Shown here: positions 7,624 through 14,099 of the stretch, in pieces
Layout of the letters: each line of letters opens with the position of its first letter
Numbering within the stretch: the first letter of the stretch is position 1
Source of the DNA: a virus
Reading direction: 5' to 3' (one strand)
DNA: 23,351 nucleotides
IMG/VR virus record: IMGVR_UViG_3300025132_000312
Coordinates: 1-23,351 of that record
Notes under the pieces: generated by a model
Told to the model about the DNA's origin: nothing
Databases searched by the model: none
Seen by the model: the letters and a program-made list of their open reading frames with translations, nothing else
Position numbers and translations under genes: made by a program

Positions 7624-8832
7624 TTATCTTACATGATATGTACCCCTATTTGGATTGTTTAATTGATAGGTAACGGAATATCTGAGAGCGTCTAAAAGGT
7701 GATTGTGGGAATCCTGTGGCGTTTTTGACTTTTTTTGTAACCAACAATAGTTATTCAATTCTTTAATTAGATTAACGGAATCTTCAGATACAATTAAATC
7801 ATAATCTTGAATCAATGAAATGCCGTAGGTAATAGAACCTTGTCCTTTTACACTAGGAACTATATTAGAACCCTTAGATTTAAGTTCATTGATCAATCTA
7901 GGTTCTGCACTATCTCCAACTATTAAAGCCTTTCCTGCATGTTTTAAATTAAGTTCTCCAATTTCTGATGTGGTTAAGTGTTTAATATAAAAACATTCTC
8001 TTAAATAGATAATTTTATTTGTTGTGTCAATGTTGGTTTCTATAAGAGTAGATTCATCAGATGCAAATCCATAATCTTGACCAAATACTGACACACCTAC
8101 TTTCTTAAATTCTCCTATCTTCCAGTTGTCGAAAATTACACCTTCGGCTTTATCCAACCATCCTCCAAGTATCTGATGTTTATATTTATTTGGTCTCCTT
8201 TTCTTAATGCTCTCAATTTGTGATAAATAGCTTTCTGACAGATTTTTAATATTGTCTTTAAATGTTGTATGAATATAGGTCACATCATCTTTAGTTGCAT
8301 TTAAACCTTCTTGCATTCCTTTGTCTTGGAAGAACCTTTGATAAAGCCAATGTTCTTTTGTAGTTGGGTTTAGAATTAAGATAATCCTATTGGTTTGCGT
8401 TTGGGATCGTACAGATAAATCTATCTTGTCGAATGTATCCTCATTAGTAAGTTCTTCAGCCTCATCTAATACAAATGTAGTGACACCTTGTAGTGATTTA
8501 AGATTTGCGGTTTGATCACCCGAAGAAGTTTTTATTCCTTTGAAGATAATCTTTGAACCCGATATTCTGTTTTGTATTTCATCCTTTGTGATTTGGAAAT
8601 GATCAAAGATATTAAGCAGTTCTAGCTTTTCGATAAATTCGGGAATGATAGACACATAAGCAGATGTTAAGGTATATCTACTAAAAAGTATTACATGACC
8701 TTTCTCATAGGTTAAAAGACACAACATTAAATTAATGGAAAAGGATTTACCACTTCCTCTCCCACCTGTTACAATAAAATATCTAGAATCTGATTTTGAT
8801 ATTGGTGAATATTTTGGATTTACCTTAATCAC
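7624..8832 (-). CDS. terL: terminase large subunit (PBSX/T4-like fold)
   Basis: 402 residues. It is the packaging motor ATPase and nuclease that docks on the portal. Seen: Walker A TGGRGSGKS at 22-30; Walker B TTFVLDEAEE at 118-127 with D123/E124; coupling motif ILNP at 153-156; and a C-terminal RNase H-like nuclease with Asp in GQDYG (D253), VGDSAE (D307) and HLLDALRY (D381). The length is normal for the family. The start overlaps the small subunit by 8 bases. It is followed by a promoter-like element rather than a portal gene; portal and capsid must lie to the right of this window or beyond its left end, so packaging and head genes are separated. Confidence 0.95.
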   Translation of the reverse strand: MIKVNPKYSPISKSDSRYFIVTGGRGSGKSFSINLMLCLLTYEKGHVILFSRYTLTSAYVSIIPEFIEKLELLNIFDHFQITKDEIQNRISGSKIIFKGIKTSSGDQTANLKSLQGVTTFVLDEAEELTNEDTFDKIDLSVRSQTQTNRIILILNPTTKEHWLYQRFFQDKGMQEGLNATKDDVTYIHTTFKDNIKNLSESYLSQIESIKKRRPNKYKHQILGGWLDKAEGVIFDNWKIGEFKKVGVSVFGQDYGFASDESTLIETNIDTTNKIIYLRECFYIKHLTTSEIGELNLKHAGKALIVGDSAEPRLINELKSKGSNIVPSVKGQGSITYGISLIQDYDLIVSEDSVNLIKELNNYCWLQKKSKTPQDSHNHLLDALRYSVTYQLNNPNRGTYHVR

Positions 8833-9094
8833 TAAATTGAATCAAATCCTTAAAGTTAACATTTAAACCTTCACTTGATGATATGTCAATCTTTTCTTTT
8901 GGCTTTCCATATCTGTAATTAAAATAAAGTGTCAATGCTCTTGAATCCCCATTTAGACACATCTTTCCCAATTGCTTAATAACTTCATTAGAATCAATTA
9001 ATGCATCTAGTTTTTCAATTAACTTTTCTTCATCAGCTTTCTTTGGTCTACCTGCACCTTCTCTTACCCCTCCATTTTTTTGTCTGCCATCCAT
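8825..9094 (-). CDS. terS: terminase small subunit-like protein
   Basis: 89 residues. The N-terminus GGVREGAGRPKKADEEK is the classic basic start of many small terminase subunits in phages of low-GC hosts, followed by a helical region (KLIEKLDALIDSNEVIKQLG) and a GDSRALTLYFNYRYGKPKEK segment like the C-terminal part of such proteins. It overlaps the large subunit by 8 bases, the usual pair arrangement. It recognises the packaging start site and regulates the motor. It is short for the family (often 130-180), so the oligomerisation domain is reduced. Confidence 0.75.
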   Translation of the reverse strand: MDGRQKNGGVREGAGRPKKADEEKLIEKLDALIDSNEVIKQLGKMCLNGDSRALTLYFNYRYGKPKEKIDISSSEGLNVNFKDLIQFSD

Positions 9095-9113
9095 TTGATT
9101 TATTTTTGTTTAT

Positions 9114-9287
9114 TCAATTACCTACTTCTGTATTCTCTATTATAAAATCCTTTGTTCTTCTGATAAAGAAATTCTGTTCCTTTTTTGTTTTGTAATGTTT
9201 AGGAATTGTAATCTGTATTTGTGTTGGATCATCATCTGTAAAATATTCCATTAAATATGTCCATACATTATTAACTAGCTTTTTCAT
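9114..9287 (-). CDS. small basic hypothetical protein
   Basis: 57 residues from ATG 9287, MKKLVNNVWTYLMEYFTDDD at the N-terminus, with IQITIPKHYKTKKEQNFFIR later. It begins inside the last codons of the DnaA-like gene (17-base overlap) and ends 19 bases before the terminase small subunit, filling an otherwise empty 176-base gap. A shorter start at ATG 9251 is possible. Unrecognised. The packing and the amphipathic, coding-like sequence support it. Confidence 0.55.
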   Translation of the reverse strand: MKKLVNNVWTYLMEYFTDDDPTQIQITIPKHYKTKKEQNFFIRRTKDFIIENTEVGN

Positions 9288-9642
9288 ATTTCTCTATTTT
9301 CTTTTTTAAGTTTTTAACCTTTCTTTCTAAAAAATCTATTTTATCAATAGTATCAATATCAACTGGTGCAAAGTTAAATTGTTTTTCTAAATCATCAAGT
9401 TTAGGATTTTCATCTTTGTAAAACTTATAGTAATGATGAGAATGAATAATAGTTGCATGTGTTATATCCTTATTATTTGCTTTAAAAAATAAAGAAATAT
9501 TTATCCATCTTAAATTCATTTTTTCTCTAAGCAGGTAGATAAGCAATGATCTGTAATGTATTACTTCTTTTCTCCTACTATCTTCAAAAACATTTACTTT
9601 AGTTTTTTTTATTATTTTATCACTTATTTCTTGTGCAGTCAT
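9271..9642 (-). CDS. DnaA domain IV-like DNA-binding protein
   Basis: 123 residues. The segment RRKEVIHYRSLLIYLLREKM (about 23-42) followed by WINISLFFKANNKDITHATI (46-65) matches the layout of the DnaA C-terminal domain: an 'R..A.YL.RE' helix, then an 'IG..FG.RDHTTV' helix-turn-helix with D-x-T-H here. Residues 95-123 form a Lys-rich coiled coil (FLERKVKNLKKKIEKYEK). There is no AAA+ ATPase domain. It could bind DnaA-box-like sites at the phage origin and recruit or compete with the host initiator. It lies at the end of the small-gene cluster, just before the terminase genes, with ATGA-type coupling to its upstream neighbour. I saw no clear cluster of DnaA boxes. Confidence 0.65.
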   Translation of the reverse strand: MTAQEISDKIIKKTKVNVFEDSRRKEVIHYRSLLIYLLREKMNLRWINISLFFKANNKDITHATIIHSHHYYKFYKDENPKLDDLEKQFNFAPVDIDTIDKIDFLERKVKNLKKKIEKYEKAS

Positions 9643-9827
9643 TTTACATGTATGTTTGTGATGTAATTTTTTATTTCAAAAAGTTCTTTAATTTCTATTA
9701 ATAGTTTGTTAATTTCTATATTAATTACTGCCATTGAATTATCATGAGCCTCTAATATATCGGGGTTTTCCCTATTTAAAAAAGTACTATAAATTTTAAG
9801 TGCTTGATCTTTTGTTTCCTTTTTCAT
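9639..9827 (-). CDS. small helical hypothetical protein
   Basis: 62 residues, MKKETKDQALKIYSTFLNRE at the N-terminus and a helical, Glu/Lys/Ile-rich body (INKLLIEIKELFEI). Unrecognised by name. It resembles its upstream neighbour (9824-10015) in plan: short, with an N-terminal 'A.K....F' helix and a C-terminal helix. The two may be paralogues or just similar small phage helix proteins. It has 4-base overlaps (ATGA type) with the genes on both sides. Confidence 0.6.
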   Translation of the reverse strand: MKKETKDQALKIYSTFLNRENPDILEAHDNSMAVINIEINKLLIEIKELFEIKNYITNIHVK

Positions 9828-10015
9828 TTTAAATATCTTTTTACTTCAGTCCAAAATTCTATCTGATACTTATAAGGCAATCCCCATTTAAATAGTTCAT
9901 CTATAAGAATCAATGATGCCTTCTTTGCAGAATCTTCATCAACATTACATTCACTAATAAATCTACTAATTAATTTCTGTGCTTGGTCACTTGCATTTTT
10001 TTCTCTATCTGTCAT
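9824..10015 (-). CDS. conserved small phage protein
   Basis: 63 residues, MTDREKNASDQAQKLISRFI at the N-terminus, then DEDSAKKASLILIDELFKWG and a WTEVKRYL end. The pattern 'A..L...F......AK..A....DE.......YW.EVK..L' is one I recall from many small Bacteroidota phage proteins of unknown function. It overlaps the small membrane protein gene upstream by 11 bases and the next gene by 4. It is soluble and helical. No role can be assigned. Confidence 0.65.
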   Translation of the reverse strand: MTDREKNASDQAQKLISRFISECNVDEDSAKKASLILIDELFKWGLPYKYQIEFWTEVKRYLK

Positions 10016-10118
10016 TTGGATGTGTTTTATGTAAGTTTATAAAGTTTCCAATAATTAATATTAAAGCACTTGCCATAAGTATTGTTATAGTTCCTATTAT
10101 CCTTTTAATTTTCTTCAT
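10005..10118 (-). CDS. 37-residue single-span membrane protein
   Basis: Begins MKKIKRIIGTITILMASALI and continues LIIGNFINLHKTHPNDR: a basic start, one hydrophobic span (about residues 8-25) and a polar tail, so N-in topology is likely. It overlaps the gene before by 14 bases and the gene after by 11, which fills a 90-base gap. Unrecognised. Small single-span phage proteins can be superinfection-exclusion or lysis-timing factors, but nothing here shows that. Confidence 0.5.
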   Translation of the reverse strand: MKKIKRIIGTITILMASALILIIGNFINLHKTHPNDR

Positions 10119-10278
10119 TTTCTATTTCTTTAATTAATTTACTTATTTCTCTATCTATTATTCTTAATCCTTTGCTTATTCCTACTATTGTTAATTGATC
10201 AATGTTTGGATCAAGGATTAATTTTCTTCTCTCATCTCTTGTTTTTATCTTTTCTTTTAATTGTTCTTTTAAATTCAT
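10105..10278 (-). CDS. small coiled-coil hypothetical protein
   Basis: 57 residues from the ATG at 10278 (MNLKEQLKEKIKTRDERRKL). The open frame extends to 10320 but the 10278 ATG makes an ATGA overlap with the methyltransferase stop, so I take that. It is almost entirely helical and charged, with a GISKGLRIIDREISKLIKEI segment. Unknown function. It ends overlapping the small membrane protein gene. Confidence 0.6.
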   Translation of the reverse strand: MNLKEQLKEKIKTRDERRKLILDPNIDQLTIVGISKGLRIIDREISKLIKEIENEEN

Positions 10279-11201
10279 TTCATGTAGTTTAAAATATGTG
10301 ATATTACATCTACTGTCCAACCATTGCCTAGCATCTTGTGTCTTTGTGTGTCAGAAACGCAATTAGTGTAGTTTTCTTTTACCGTTTGTAATCGTTCGCA
10401 TTCTACTGGGGTTAATCTTCTAATTTTTGAGTTATTAATTAAATCATTACATCCACTACCCCCAATTGTTAAACAATTAGATTTTTCATTTACTTTTGGT
10501 ATTCTTGGAGTAAATGGATGATCATTTTTTATCCTATCAAAAACAAATGAATCATCTTTTAAGTAATACTTATCATCAACATCTTCTTCAATAACATCTT
10601 TAAGTAAAATACCTTTATCTTTAGGTTGTTGTATTATGCTTTGTAAATCACCAAACAATCCTCCGGTAATCATTCCAATATTTGTCCAATACAATCTTCT
10701 TCTGTTTTGTGCTGATACTAATGATGAATTTATTTCTATTGGATTTACTCCTATTGCTTTAGATAAAATCTTTTCCCATTTATTTCCCATCATTACATTC
10801 TCAAGTAGAAAATACTTTGGCTTTAACTCTTTAAGTAATCTCATGTATTCCCAAAACAAATAAGATTCTCCTTCAAATTCAAAGCCTTCTAATTTTAATT
10901 CTAAGTAATACTCTAGTGTTAAAATCTCTTGTTCATCTTTGGTTGACATTCCTTTGCGTTTACCTGCAAAAGAAAACGATTGGCAAGGTGAACCACCTAA
11001 AAGTAAATCTATATTAGGCAATAAATATCCATCTACATCAATAACGCTACCCAGTTGTTTTGTCTTTGGGTAGTTGGCTTGTGTTACTTTTATAGCATAC
11101 TTGTCTATTTCAGATGCAAAGTAATTATTTACCCGGACACCGTTTCTTTCTAGTGCTTGTTGTCCACAACTCATTCCATCAAACAGGCTTAATACATTCA
11201 T
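10275..11201 (-). CDS. orphan DNA cytosine-5 methyltransferase
   Basis: 308 residues from ATG 11201, which forms ATGA with the exonuclease stop (a longer frame to 11231 is less likely). It adds a methyl group from AdoMet to C5 of cytosine. Seen in order: motif I LSLFDGMSCG (4-13), AdoMet-binding SEID (30-33), motif IV GGSPCQSFSFAG with catalytic Cys73 (69-80), motif VI LLENV (132-136), motif VIII QNRRRLYW (165-172), a short variable target-recognition stretch (about 175-258), motif IX RRLTPVECERLQ (261-272) and motif X MLGNGWTVDVISHIL (290-304). All catalytic motifs are intact. No cognate restriction enzyme adjoins it, so self-protection against host restriction is the likely role. The target sequence cannot be read from this. 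Confidence 0.95.
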   Translation of the reverse strand: MNVLSLFDGMSCGQQALERNGVRVNNYFASEIDKYAIKVTQANYPKTKQLGSVIDVDGYLLPNIDLLLGGSPCQSFSFAGKRKGMSTKDEQEILTLEYYLELKLEGFEFEGESYLFWEYMRLLKELKPKYFLLENVMMGNKWEKILSKAIGVNPIEINSSLVSAQNRRRLYWTNIGMITGGLFGDLQSIIQQPKDKGILLKDVIEEDVDDKYYLKDDSFVFDRIKNDHPFTPRIPKVNEKSNCLTIGGSGCNDLINNSKIRRLTPVECERLQTVKENYTNCVSDTQRHKMLGNGWTVDVISHILNYMK

Positions 11202-11899
11202 TGTGTTCTTAGTTTTAATAGGTTGTAGCACTCTATGTACTTTTCCCTTGCTTTACTCTTATAACGATCCTTAAATAAAAGGTATAACTGTTTAGTGAAC
11301 TGATATGGTGTGTCACAGTCCTTGTAATATTTCTGTGCAAACTTTATTCCTTTTCCTTTAAAGTAGTTAACATTATCTGCTGAATCACCAATTATCATTT
11401 GTGTGTAGAAATTAAGTAAAGAATCATATTTAGACACATCTAAAATTTCTTTTCGGTTATACTTATAAATTAATGCAGGGAATTGAAGATAATCTTTGTC
11501 AATGCTTACAATCATCACATGATCCCTACCAAATTTATCTGATAGAGTATGCCAATAAGCAGCAACCATATCATCAGTTTCTACACCATAGCCACAAATA
11601 CCATTATAAGTTTCAGTAACATAATCATGTATCTCAGATAGTAGTGGAGGCTTTACTTGGTCTATTCTATTTGCTTTGTATTTGGGAGTAATCATCTTTC
11701 TGAAGTTACCTTTAGAATTATTAAATACAAATAATTCATTCACATTATACAAGTCAGTAAGATCATTTACTATTTTTTGAAATGATTCATCAAACTTATA
11801 AATAATATCATCTAGGTTGTCATAGAATGTGTCAACATCCTCTTTTGGTCTGTAACAACTAGCAAAAACTAAACTATCAGCATCAACTAATAAAATCAT
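11198..11899 (-). CDS. 5'-3' exonuclease / flap endonuclease (PIN-like)
   Basis: 233 residues. Metal-binding acidic residues typical of the T4 RNase H / T5 FEN / Pol I exonuclease family are visible: VDADSL (D6, D8), NSKGNFRKMI with YKANR (61-78), ETDDMVA (E107, D109, D110), SIDKDYLQF (D134, D136), and GDSADNV (D172, D175) followed by KGKGIKFA, the start of the helix-hairpin-helix. The protein is a little shorter than T4 RNase H. It would remove RNA primers and process 5' flaps during replication, or make recessed ends for recombination. Its start is ATGA-coupled to the small zinc-knuckle gene and its end to the methyltransferase. Confidence 0.9.
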   Translation of the reverse strand: MILLVDADSLVFASCYRPKEDVDTFYDNLDDIIYKFDESFQKIVNDLTDLYNVNELFVFNNSKGNFRKMITPKYKANRIDQVKPPLLSEIHDYVTETYNGICGYGVETDDMVAAYWHTLSDKFGRDHVMIVSIDKDYLQFPALIYKYNRKEILDVSKYDSLLNFYTQMIIGDSADNVNYFKGKGIKFAQKYYKDCDTPYQFTKQLYLLFKDRYKSKAREKYIECYNLLKLRTQ

Positions 11900-12018
11900 T
11901 CCTCATCAATTACTACACAATTCTCTTTACAAGCATCGCATCTTTGCGAATGTTCAATAACTTTTGCTCCGCAACAATTACTTACTCCTTGCTCATATTC
12001 TATTAATTGATCTTTCAT
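11896..12018 (-). CDS. 40-residue zinc-knuckle protein
   Basis: Begins MKDQLIEYEQGVSNCCGAKV and contains CDACKENC near the end. The pair CCGA ... CDACKEHC-like is a compact zinc ribbon that I recall in many tiny phage proteins. Four of the Cys residues (14-15, 27, 30, 34) are in positions to bind one zinc. It overlaps the upstream gene by 26 bases and the exonuclease by 4 (ATGA). Function unknown; host protein binding is a common guess for such proteins. Confidence 0.7.
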   Translation of the reverse strand: MKDQLIEYEQGVSNCCGAKVIEHSQRCDACKENCVVIDEE

Positions 12019-12175
12019 TATGCTTATGTTTTTTTTGTAAATAATCTAACCAGTATTCAAACCAATTTTTTCGCTCTAAACTATCTGTGGATTTTCTTGC
12101 TTTTAAATATTTGTTATAGGCTTGATTTACTTCCCATTTTGCAAAATCTCTTTCTATAATCCATTCGTATAACAT
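11993..12175 (-). CDS. small Trp/Lys-rich helical protein
   Basis: 60 residues, MLYEWIIERDFAKWEVNQAY at the N-terminus, then ERKNWFEYWLDYLQKKHKH. Rich in aromatic and charged residues and predicted helical. It starts 62 bases inside the zinc-ribbon gene 12114-12347, in another frame, and ends inside the next gene. An overlap this long is unusual, but both reading frames look protein-like. Unrecognised. Confidence 0.5.
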   Translation of the reverse strand: MLYEWIIERDFAKWEVNQAYNKYLKARKSTDSLERKNWFEYWLDYLQKKHKHNERSINRI

Positions 12176-12347
12176 CGTTTAGCAATTTAGTTGGATAACA
12201 TTCCTTACATACCACCCAATCGGGTAAATGTCTAGGTTCATCAGCAGATGCTGCATAATTACCACATGTCGGACATTCGATAACATAAGAAAAACTATCT
12301 AATCTTGTTACCTTGTTTATTAGTTTTGAATTTTTTGGTCTTATCAT
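12114..12347 (-). CDS. zinc-ribbon hypothetical protein
   Basis: 77 residues. Motif IECPTCGNYA at about 23-32 and VVCKECYP at about 45-52 give CxxC...CxxC, a treble-clef or zinc-ribbon site (C25, C28, C47, C50). The N-terminus is basic. Its last 20 or so residues share DNA with the start of the next gene in another frame, and its first 17 codons overlap the end of the 12295-12435 gene. It may bind nucleic acid or a host factor. Not recognised by name. Confidence 0.6.
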   Translation of the reverse strand: MIRPKNSKLINKVTRLDSFSYVIECPTCGNYAASADEPRHLPDWVVCKECYPTKLLNDVIRMDYRKRFCKMGSKSSL

Positions 12348-12435
12348 TTTCTATTATTTTATCTGATAATTTTTTAAGATCATCTAAATCATCCATAAGG
12401 TTTCCAAATAGGTGATCTAAGTTGTAATTTTGCAT
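12295..12435 (-). CDS. 46-residue acidic-then-basic hypothetical protein
   Basis: Begins MQNYNLDHLFGNLMDDLDDL, followed by KKLSDKIIENDK and a Lys-rich end. The acidic helix then basic tail is coding-like. It starts just after the terminator at 12453-12475 and overlaps the next gene by 53 bases in another frame. If the terminator is efficient, this gene needs its own promoter in the 20-base gap or depends on read-through. Unrecognised. Confidence 0.45.
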   Translation of the reverse strand: MQNYNLDHLFGNLMDDLDDLKKLSDKIIENDKTKKFKTNKQGNKIR

Positions 12436-12452
12436 ATCTGTTCTATTTAAGT

Positions 12453-12475
12453 AAAAAAGGGGAAGTTATCCCCTT
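12453..12475 (-). terminator. rho-independent terminator
   Basis: Minus strand AAGGGG-ATAACTT-CCCCTT followed by TTTT: a six-pair stem with a T tract, four bases after the stop of the 12479-12694 gene. The stem is short, so it may only attenuate. Confidence 0.65.
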
Positions 12476-12478
12476 ATT

Positions 12479-12694
12479 CTATTTTGTTTTATTTTGAAAT
12501 ATTTTTGCGACAGAATATAAATCGTGTTGAATATTAATAAGTTTTGTAGATACTTTTATTTTCTCTGGTATTTCTAAATCTAATTCATTATCAGTTGTTT
12601 TGTCGGGTCTCCCAAACAACCTTGTCTGCAACAATATAACAAGTGTTTCTAATGCTAAAACTTCACTAGCTAATTCTAAATTATTATGTTTCAT
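12479..12694 (-). CDS. hypothetical protein, first gene of a promoter-led unit
   Basis: 71 residues, MKHNNLELASEVLALETLVI at the N-terminus, then LLQTRLFGRPDKTTDNEL and a helical C-terminus (NIQHDLYSVAKIFQNKTK). Unrecognised. It stands alone between the shared promoter-like leader (12695-12748) and the terminator at 12453-12475, so it may be a one-gene transcription unit. Such isolated early units in phages often encode small regulators or host-takeover proteins; that is an inference. Confidence 0.6.
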   Translation of the reverse strand: MKHNNLELASEVLALETLVILLQTRLFGRPDKTTDNELDLEIPEKIKVSTKLINIQHDLYSVAKIFQNKTK

Positions 12695-12748
12695 ATCTGT
12701 TTTGTTTGATTATAATACGAATATAAACAAAAAATTTAATAAATCAAA
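12695..12748 (-). promoter_or_regulatory. promoter-like element and leader, copy 2
   Basis: Minus strand: TTTG at 12748-12745, 21-base spacer, TATTCGTA at 12723-12716, then TTATAATCAAACAAAACAGAT to the ATG at 12694. ATTATAATCAAACAAA is identical to copy 1. The -7-like box is less good than in copies 1 and 3. TATTCGTA is repeated at 12759-12752. Confidence 0.5.
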
Positions 12749-12754
12749 TATTAC

Positions 12755-12771
12755 GAATAAAATATTTATTC
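12755..12771. promoter_or_regulatory. perfect inverted repeat, possible operator or weak terminator
   Basis: GAATAAAATATTTATTC is a perfect 7-base inverted repeat with a 3-base centre. It covers the stop codon of the 12766-12999 gene and lies just upstream of promoter copy 2. No T tract follows on the minus strand, so it looks more like a protein-binding site than a terminator. It contains one of the two copies of the TACGAATA direct repeat (partly). Confidence 0.35.
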
Positions 12772-12999
12772 TTTTTTCTTTCTAGGTTTCCTTTTGGAAT
12801 GTTCCAAAATAACATCTAAATCATCTATCATTTGATTTATTCTTTTAGGATTACATTTACAAGGTTCTTCTAAGCGATGATTAAAATACTCTGCATGAAA
12901 TTTACATATCATCACATACTCTTGATGCTCTATAACCGATTTAGGAATTTTTCTAAATTCTGACCATTTTTTAAAATCATCTTTTTTGAATTTTATCAT
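12766..12999 (-). CDS. Cys/His-containing small basic protein
   Basis: 77 residues from the ATG at 12999 (MIKFKKDDFKKWSEFRKIPK), one base after the upstream stop. A longer frame to 13044 would overlap the previous gene fully, so I reject it. Centre: YVMICKFHAEYFNHRLEEPC followed by KCNPKRINQMIDDLDVIL. C, H, H, C, C (CKFH...H...CKC) could form a zinc site. The plan 'C.LH..YFNH...PC.C.P..I..WI.DL' is one I recall in small flavophage proteins. It ends in a basic RKPRKKKE tail. Function unknown. Confidence 0.6.
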   Translation of the reverse strand: MIKFKKDDFKKWSEFRKIPKSVIEHQEYVMICKFHAEYFNHRLEEPCKCNPKRINQMIDDLDVILEHSKRKPRKKKE

Positions 13000-13000
13000 C

Positions 13001-13141
13001 TTAATACAATTTAATTTTATTCCAATCTTCTCTACGTTCATCACACTTACAATCCTTTCCAGTTTTTTTACTAAAAAAATCTACAACTGCCTTAATTCCT
13101 GTGTACTTAGTAATGTAATAAACAAAATTTCCTAGTTTCAT
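13001..13141 (-). CDS. 46-residue conserved small phage protein
   Basis: Begins MKLGNFVYYITKYTGIKAVV and ends with TGKDCKCDERREDWNKIKLY. The end 'CxC..R...LN' is a typical signature of a tiny phage protein family (basic N-terminal helix then a CGC/CKC-R motif). The ATG makes an ATGA overlap with the nuclease-like gene, and the next gene starts one base after its stop. Unknown function. Confidence 0.65.
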   Translation of the reverse strand: MKLGNFVYYITKYTGIKAVVDFFSKKTGKDCKCDERREDWNKIKLY

Positions 13142-13623
13142 TTCTTTAAGTTTTTAGGTTGTATTCCAAATGCATTAGTGTATTTAAAATTTTTGCATTC
13201 CCATTTACTTACATCATCATAATCAACAAAATAAAATTCACAAGTTTCATCATCTAAGATGTATATGAACCAATACATATCAATTATGTTTAAATTTTTA
13301 TGATGTTGTCTTTCATTAACAAGCAAATGTGCAGTAGGAAAATGTTTTGTTGATTTAACATCAAATCTTTTATTGTTTACCACAAAATCAGCACTTTTTA
13401 TAGGATATAAATCTAACAAATTAACCATCTCAAAATCCTTGTCATTTTTAATTAAATAATCCAATGCAATTAATTCCCCTAAAACACCTACAGTTTCAAT
13501 GTGTTCTCTTTTATCCCCTCTTTCATAATATGGATCGTTTTCCCTTATGTGCGTATCTATAACATGCCTAGCATTTCCTATTTCTTCTGCTATCCTCCAA
13601 AAAGATTTTGGGAATTTAATCAT
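13138..13623 (-). CDS. PD-(D/E)XK nuclease-like protein
   Basis: 161 residues. VGVLGELIALDYLI at about 45-58 supplies the helix with E50, and SADFVVNNKRFDVKST at 77-92 gives D79-x8-D88-V-K90, the D...D-x-K arrangement of the restriction endonuclease-like fold. His/Lys-rich segments follow, then a beta-rich C-terminus (FYFVDYDDVSKWEC). It lies between the sigma factor and small genes, within the replication/recombination block, with 4-base overlaps on both sides. It could be a Holliday junction resolvase-like, exonuclease or host-DNA degrading enzyme; specific substrate unknown. The catalytic triad is read by eye, so the family call is likely but not proved. Confidence 0.6.
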   Translation of the reverse strand: MIKFPKSFWRIAEEIGNARHVIDTHIRENDPYYERGDKREHIETVGVLGELIALDYLIKNDKDFEMVNLLDLYPIKSADFVVNNKRFDVKSTKHFPTAHLLVNERQHHKNLNIIDMYWFIYILDDETCEFYFVDYDDVSKWECKNFKYTNAFGIQPKNLKK

Positions 13624-14099
13624 ATTAAATCTTTTAATTTTGTTTTGACTCTTTTATAAGTATTATAAAGCGAATAATAACTAATTTTTGTTTGCCTACT
13701 CAATTCAGAAATTGACAAACCACCATCTATTATTTCATATACCTTTTTATCGTACCAAAATAAATCATTCATTTCATCTACTACTAATGCATAAGCGTTG
13801 TCATAATTAATATCTTCATCAGAATTTTCTACAACATCCAGTTCTACAATTTTTACCTTTGATTCTTTTCTTTTTAAGTCTAAAAAAAGCGTTCTAAGGA
13901 CTTTAAATATGTAGTAATAGTTTATGTCATCATCACCATAATTAATGTCTGTACCCTTTTCTAAACGCATCTGAACCTTTATATACATTTCTTGAACAAT
14001 GTCTTGTGATGTGTCACGATTACAACCAAAACTTTTTACAATTTCTATCCATTGCTTATTTTTTTCAAATATTTTTTCAAGTGTCTTTGAGTGGATCAT
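13620..14099 (-). CDS. small RNA polymerase sigma-70-family factor
   Basis: 159 residues from ATG 14099; the frame extends to a TTG at 14111. Region 2-like: the phrase DTSQDIVQEMYIKVQMRL at about 29-46 matches 'D..D..Q..F......', and INYYYIFKVLRTLFLDLKRK at about 59-78 is the helix that would bind the -10 element. An acidic linker follows (about 86-105). Region 4-like: LSISELSRQTKISYYSLYNT at about 126-145, a helix-turn-helix. It is shorter than host housekeeping sigma and close to ECF size. It overlaps the RepA-like gene by 23 bases. It may direct host polymerase to phage promoters; the repeated element in this window is a natural candidate target (inference). Confidence 0.75.
   Translation of the reverse strand: MIHSKTLEKIFEKNKQWIEIVKSFGCNRDTSQDIVQEMYIKVQMRLEKGTDINYGDDDINYYYIFKVLRTLFLDLKRKESKVKIVELDVVENSDEDINYDNAYALVVDEMNDLFWYDKKVYEIIDGGLSISELSRQTKISYYSLYNTYKRVKTKLKDLI

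Noticed and set aside
9271-9642. Phage origin with DnaA boxes near the DnaA-like gene
   Set aside because: I looked for TTATCCACA-like 9-mers and saw no cluster; the AT-rich gaps are short. An origin cannot be placed from this window.
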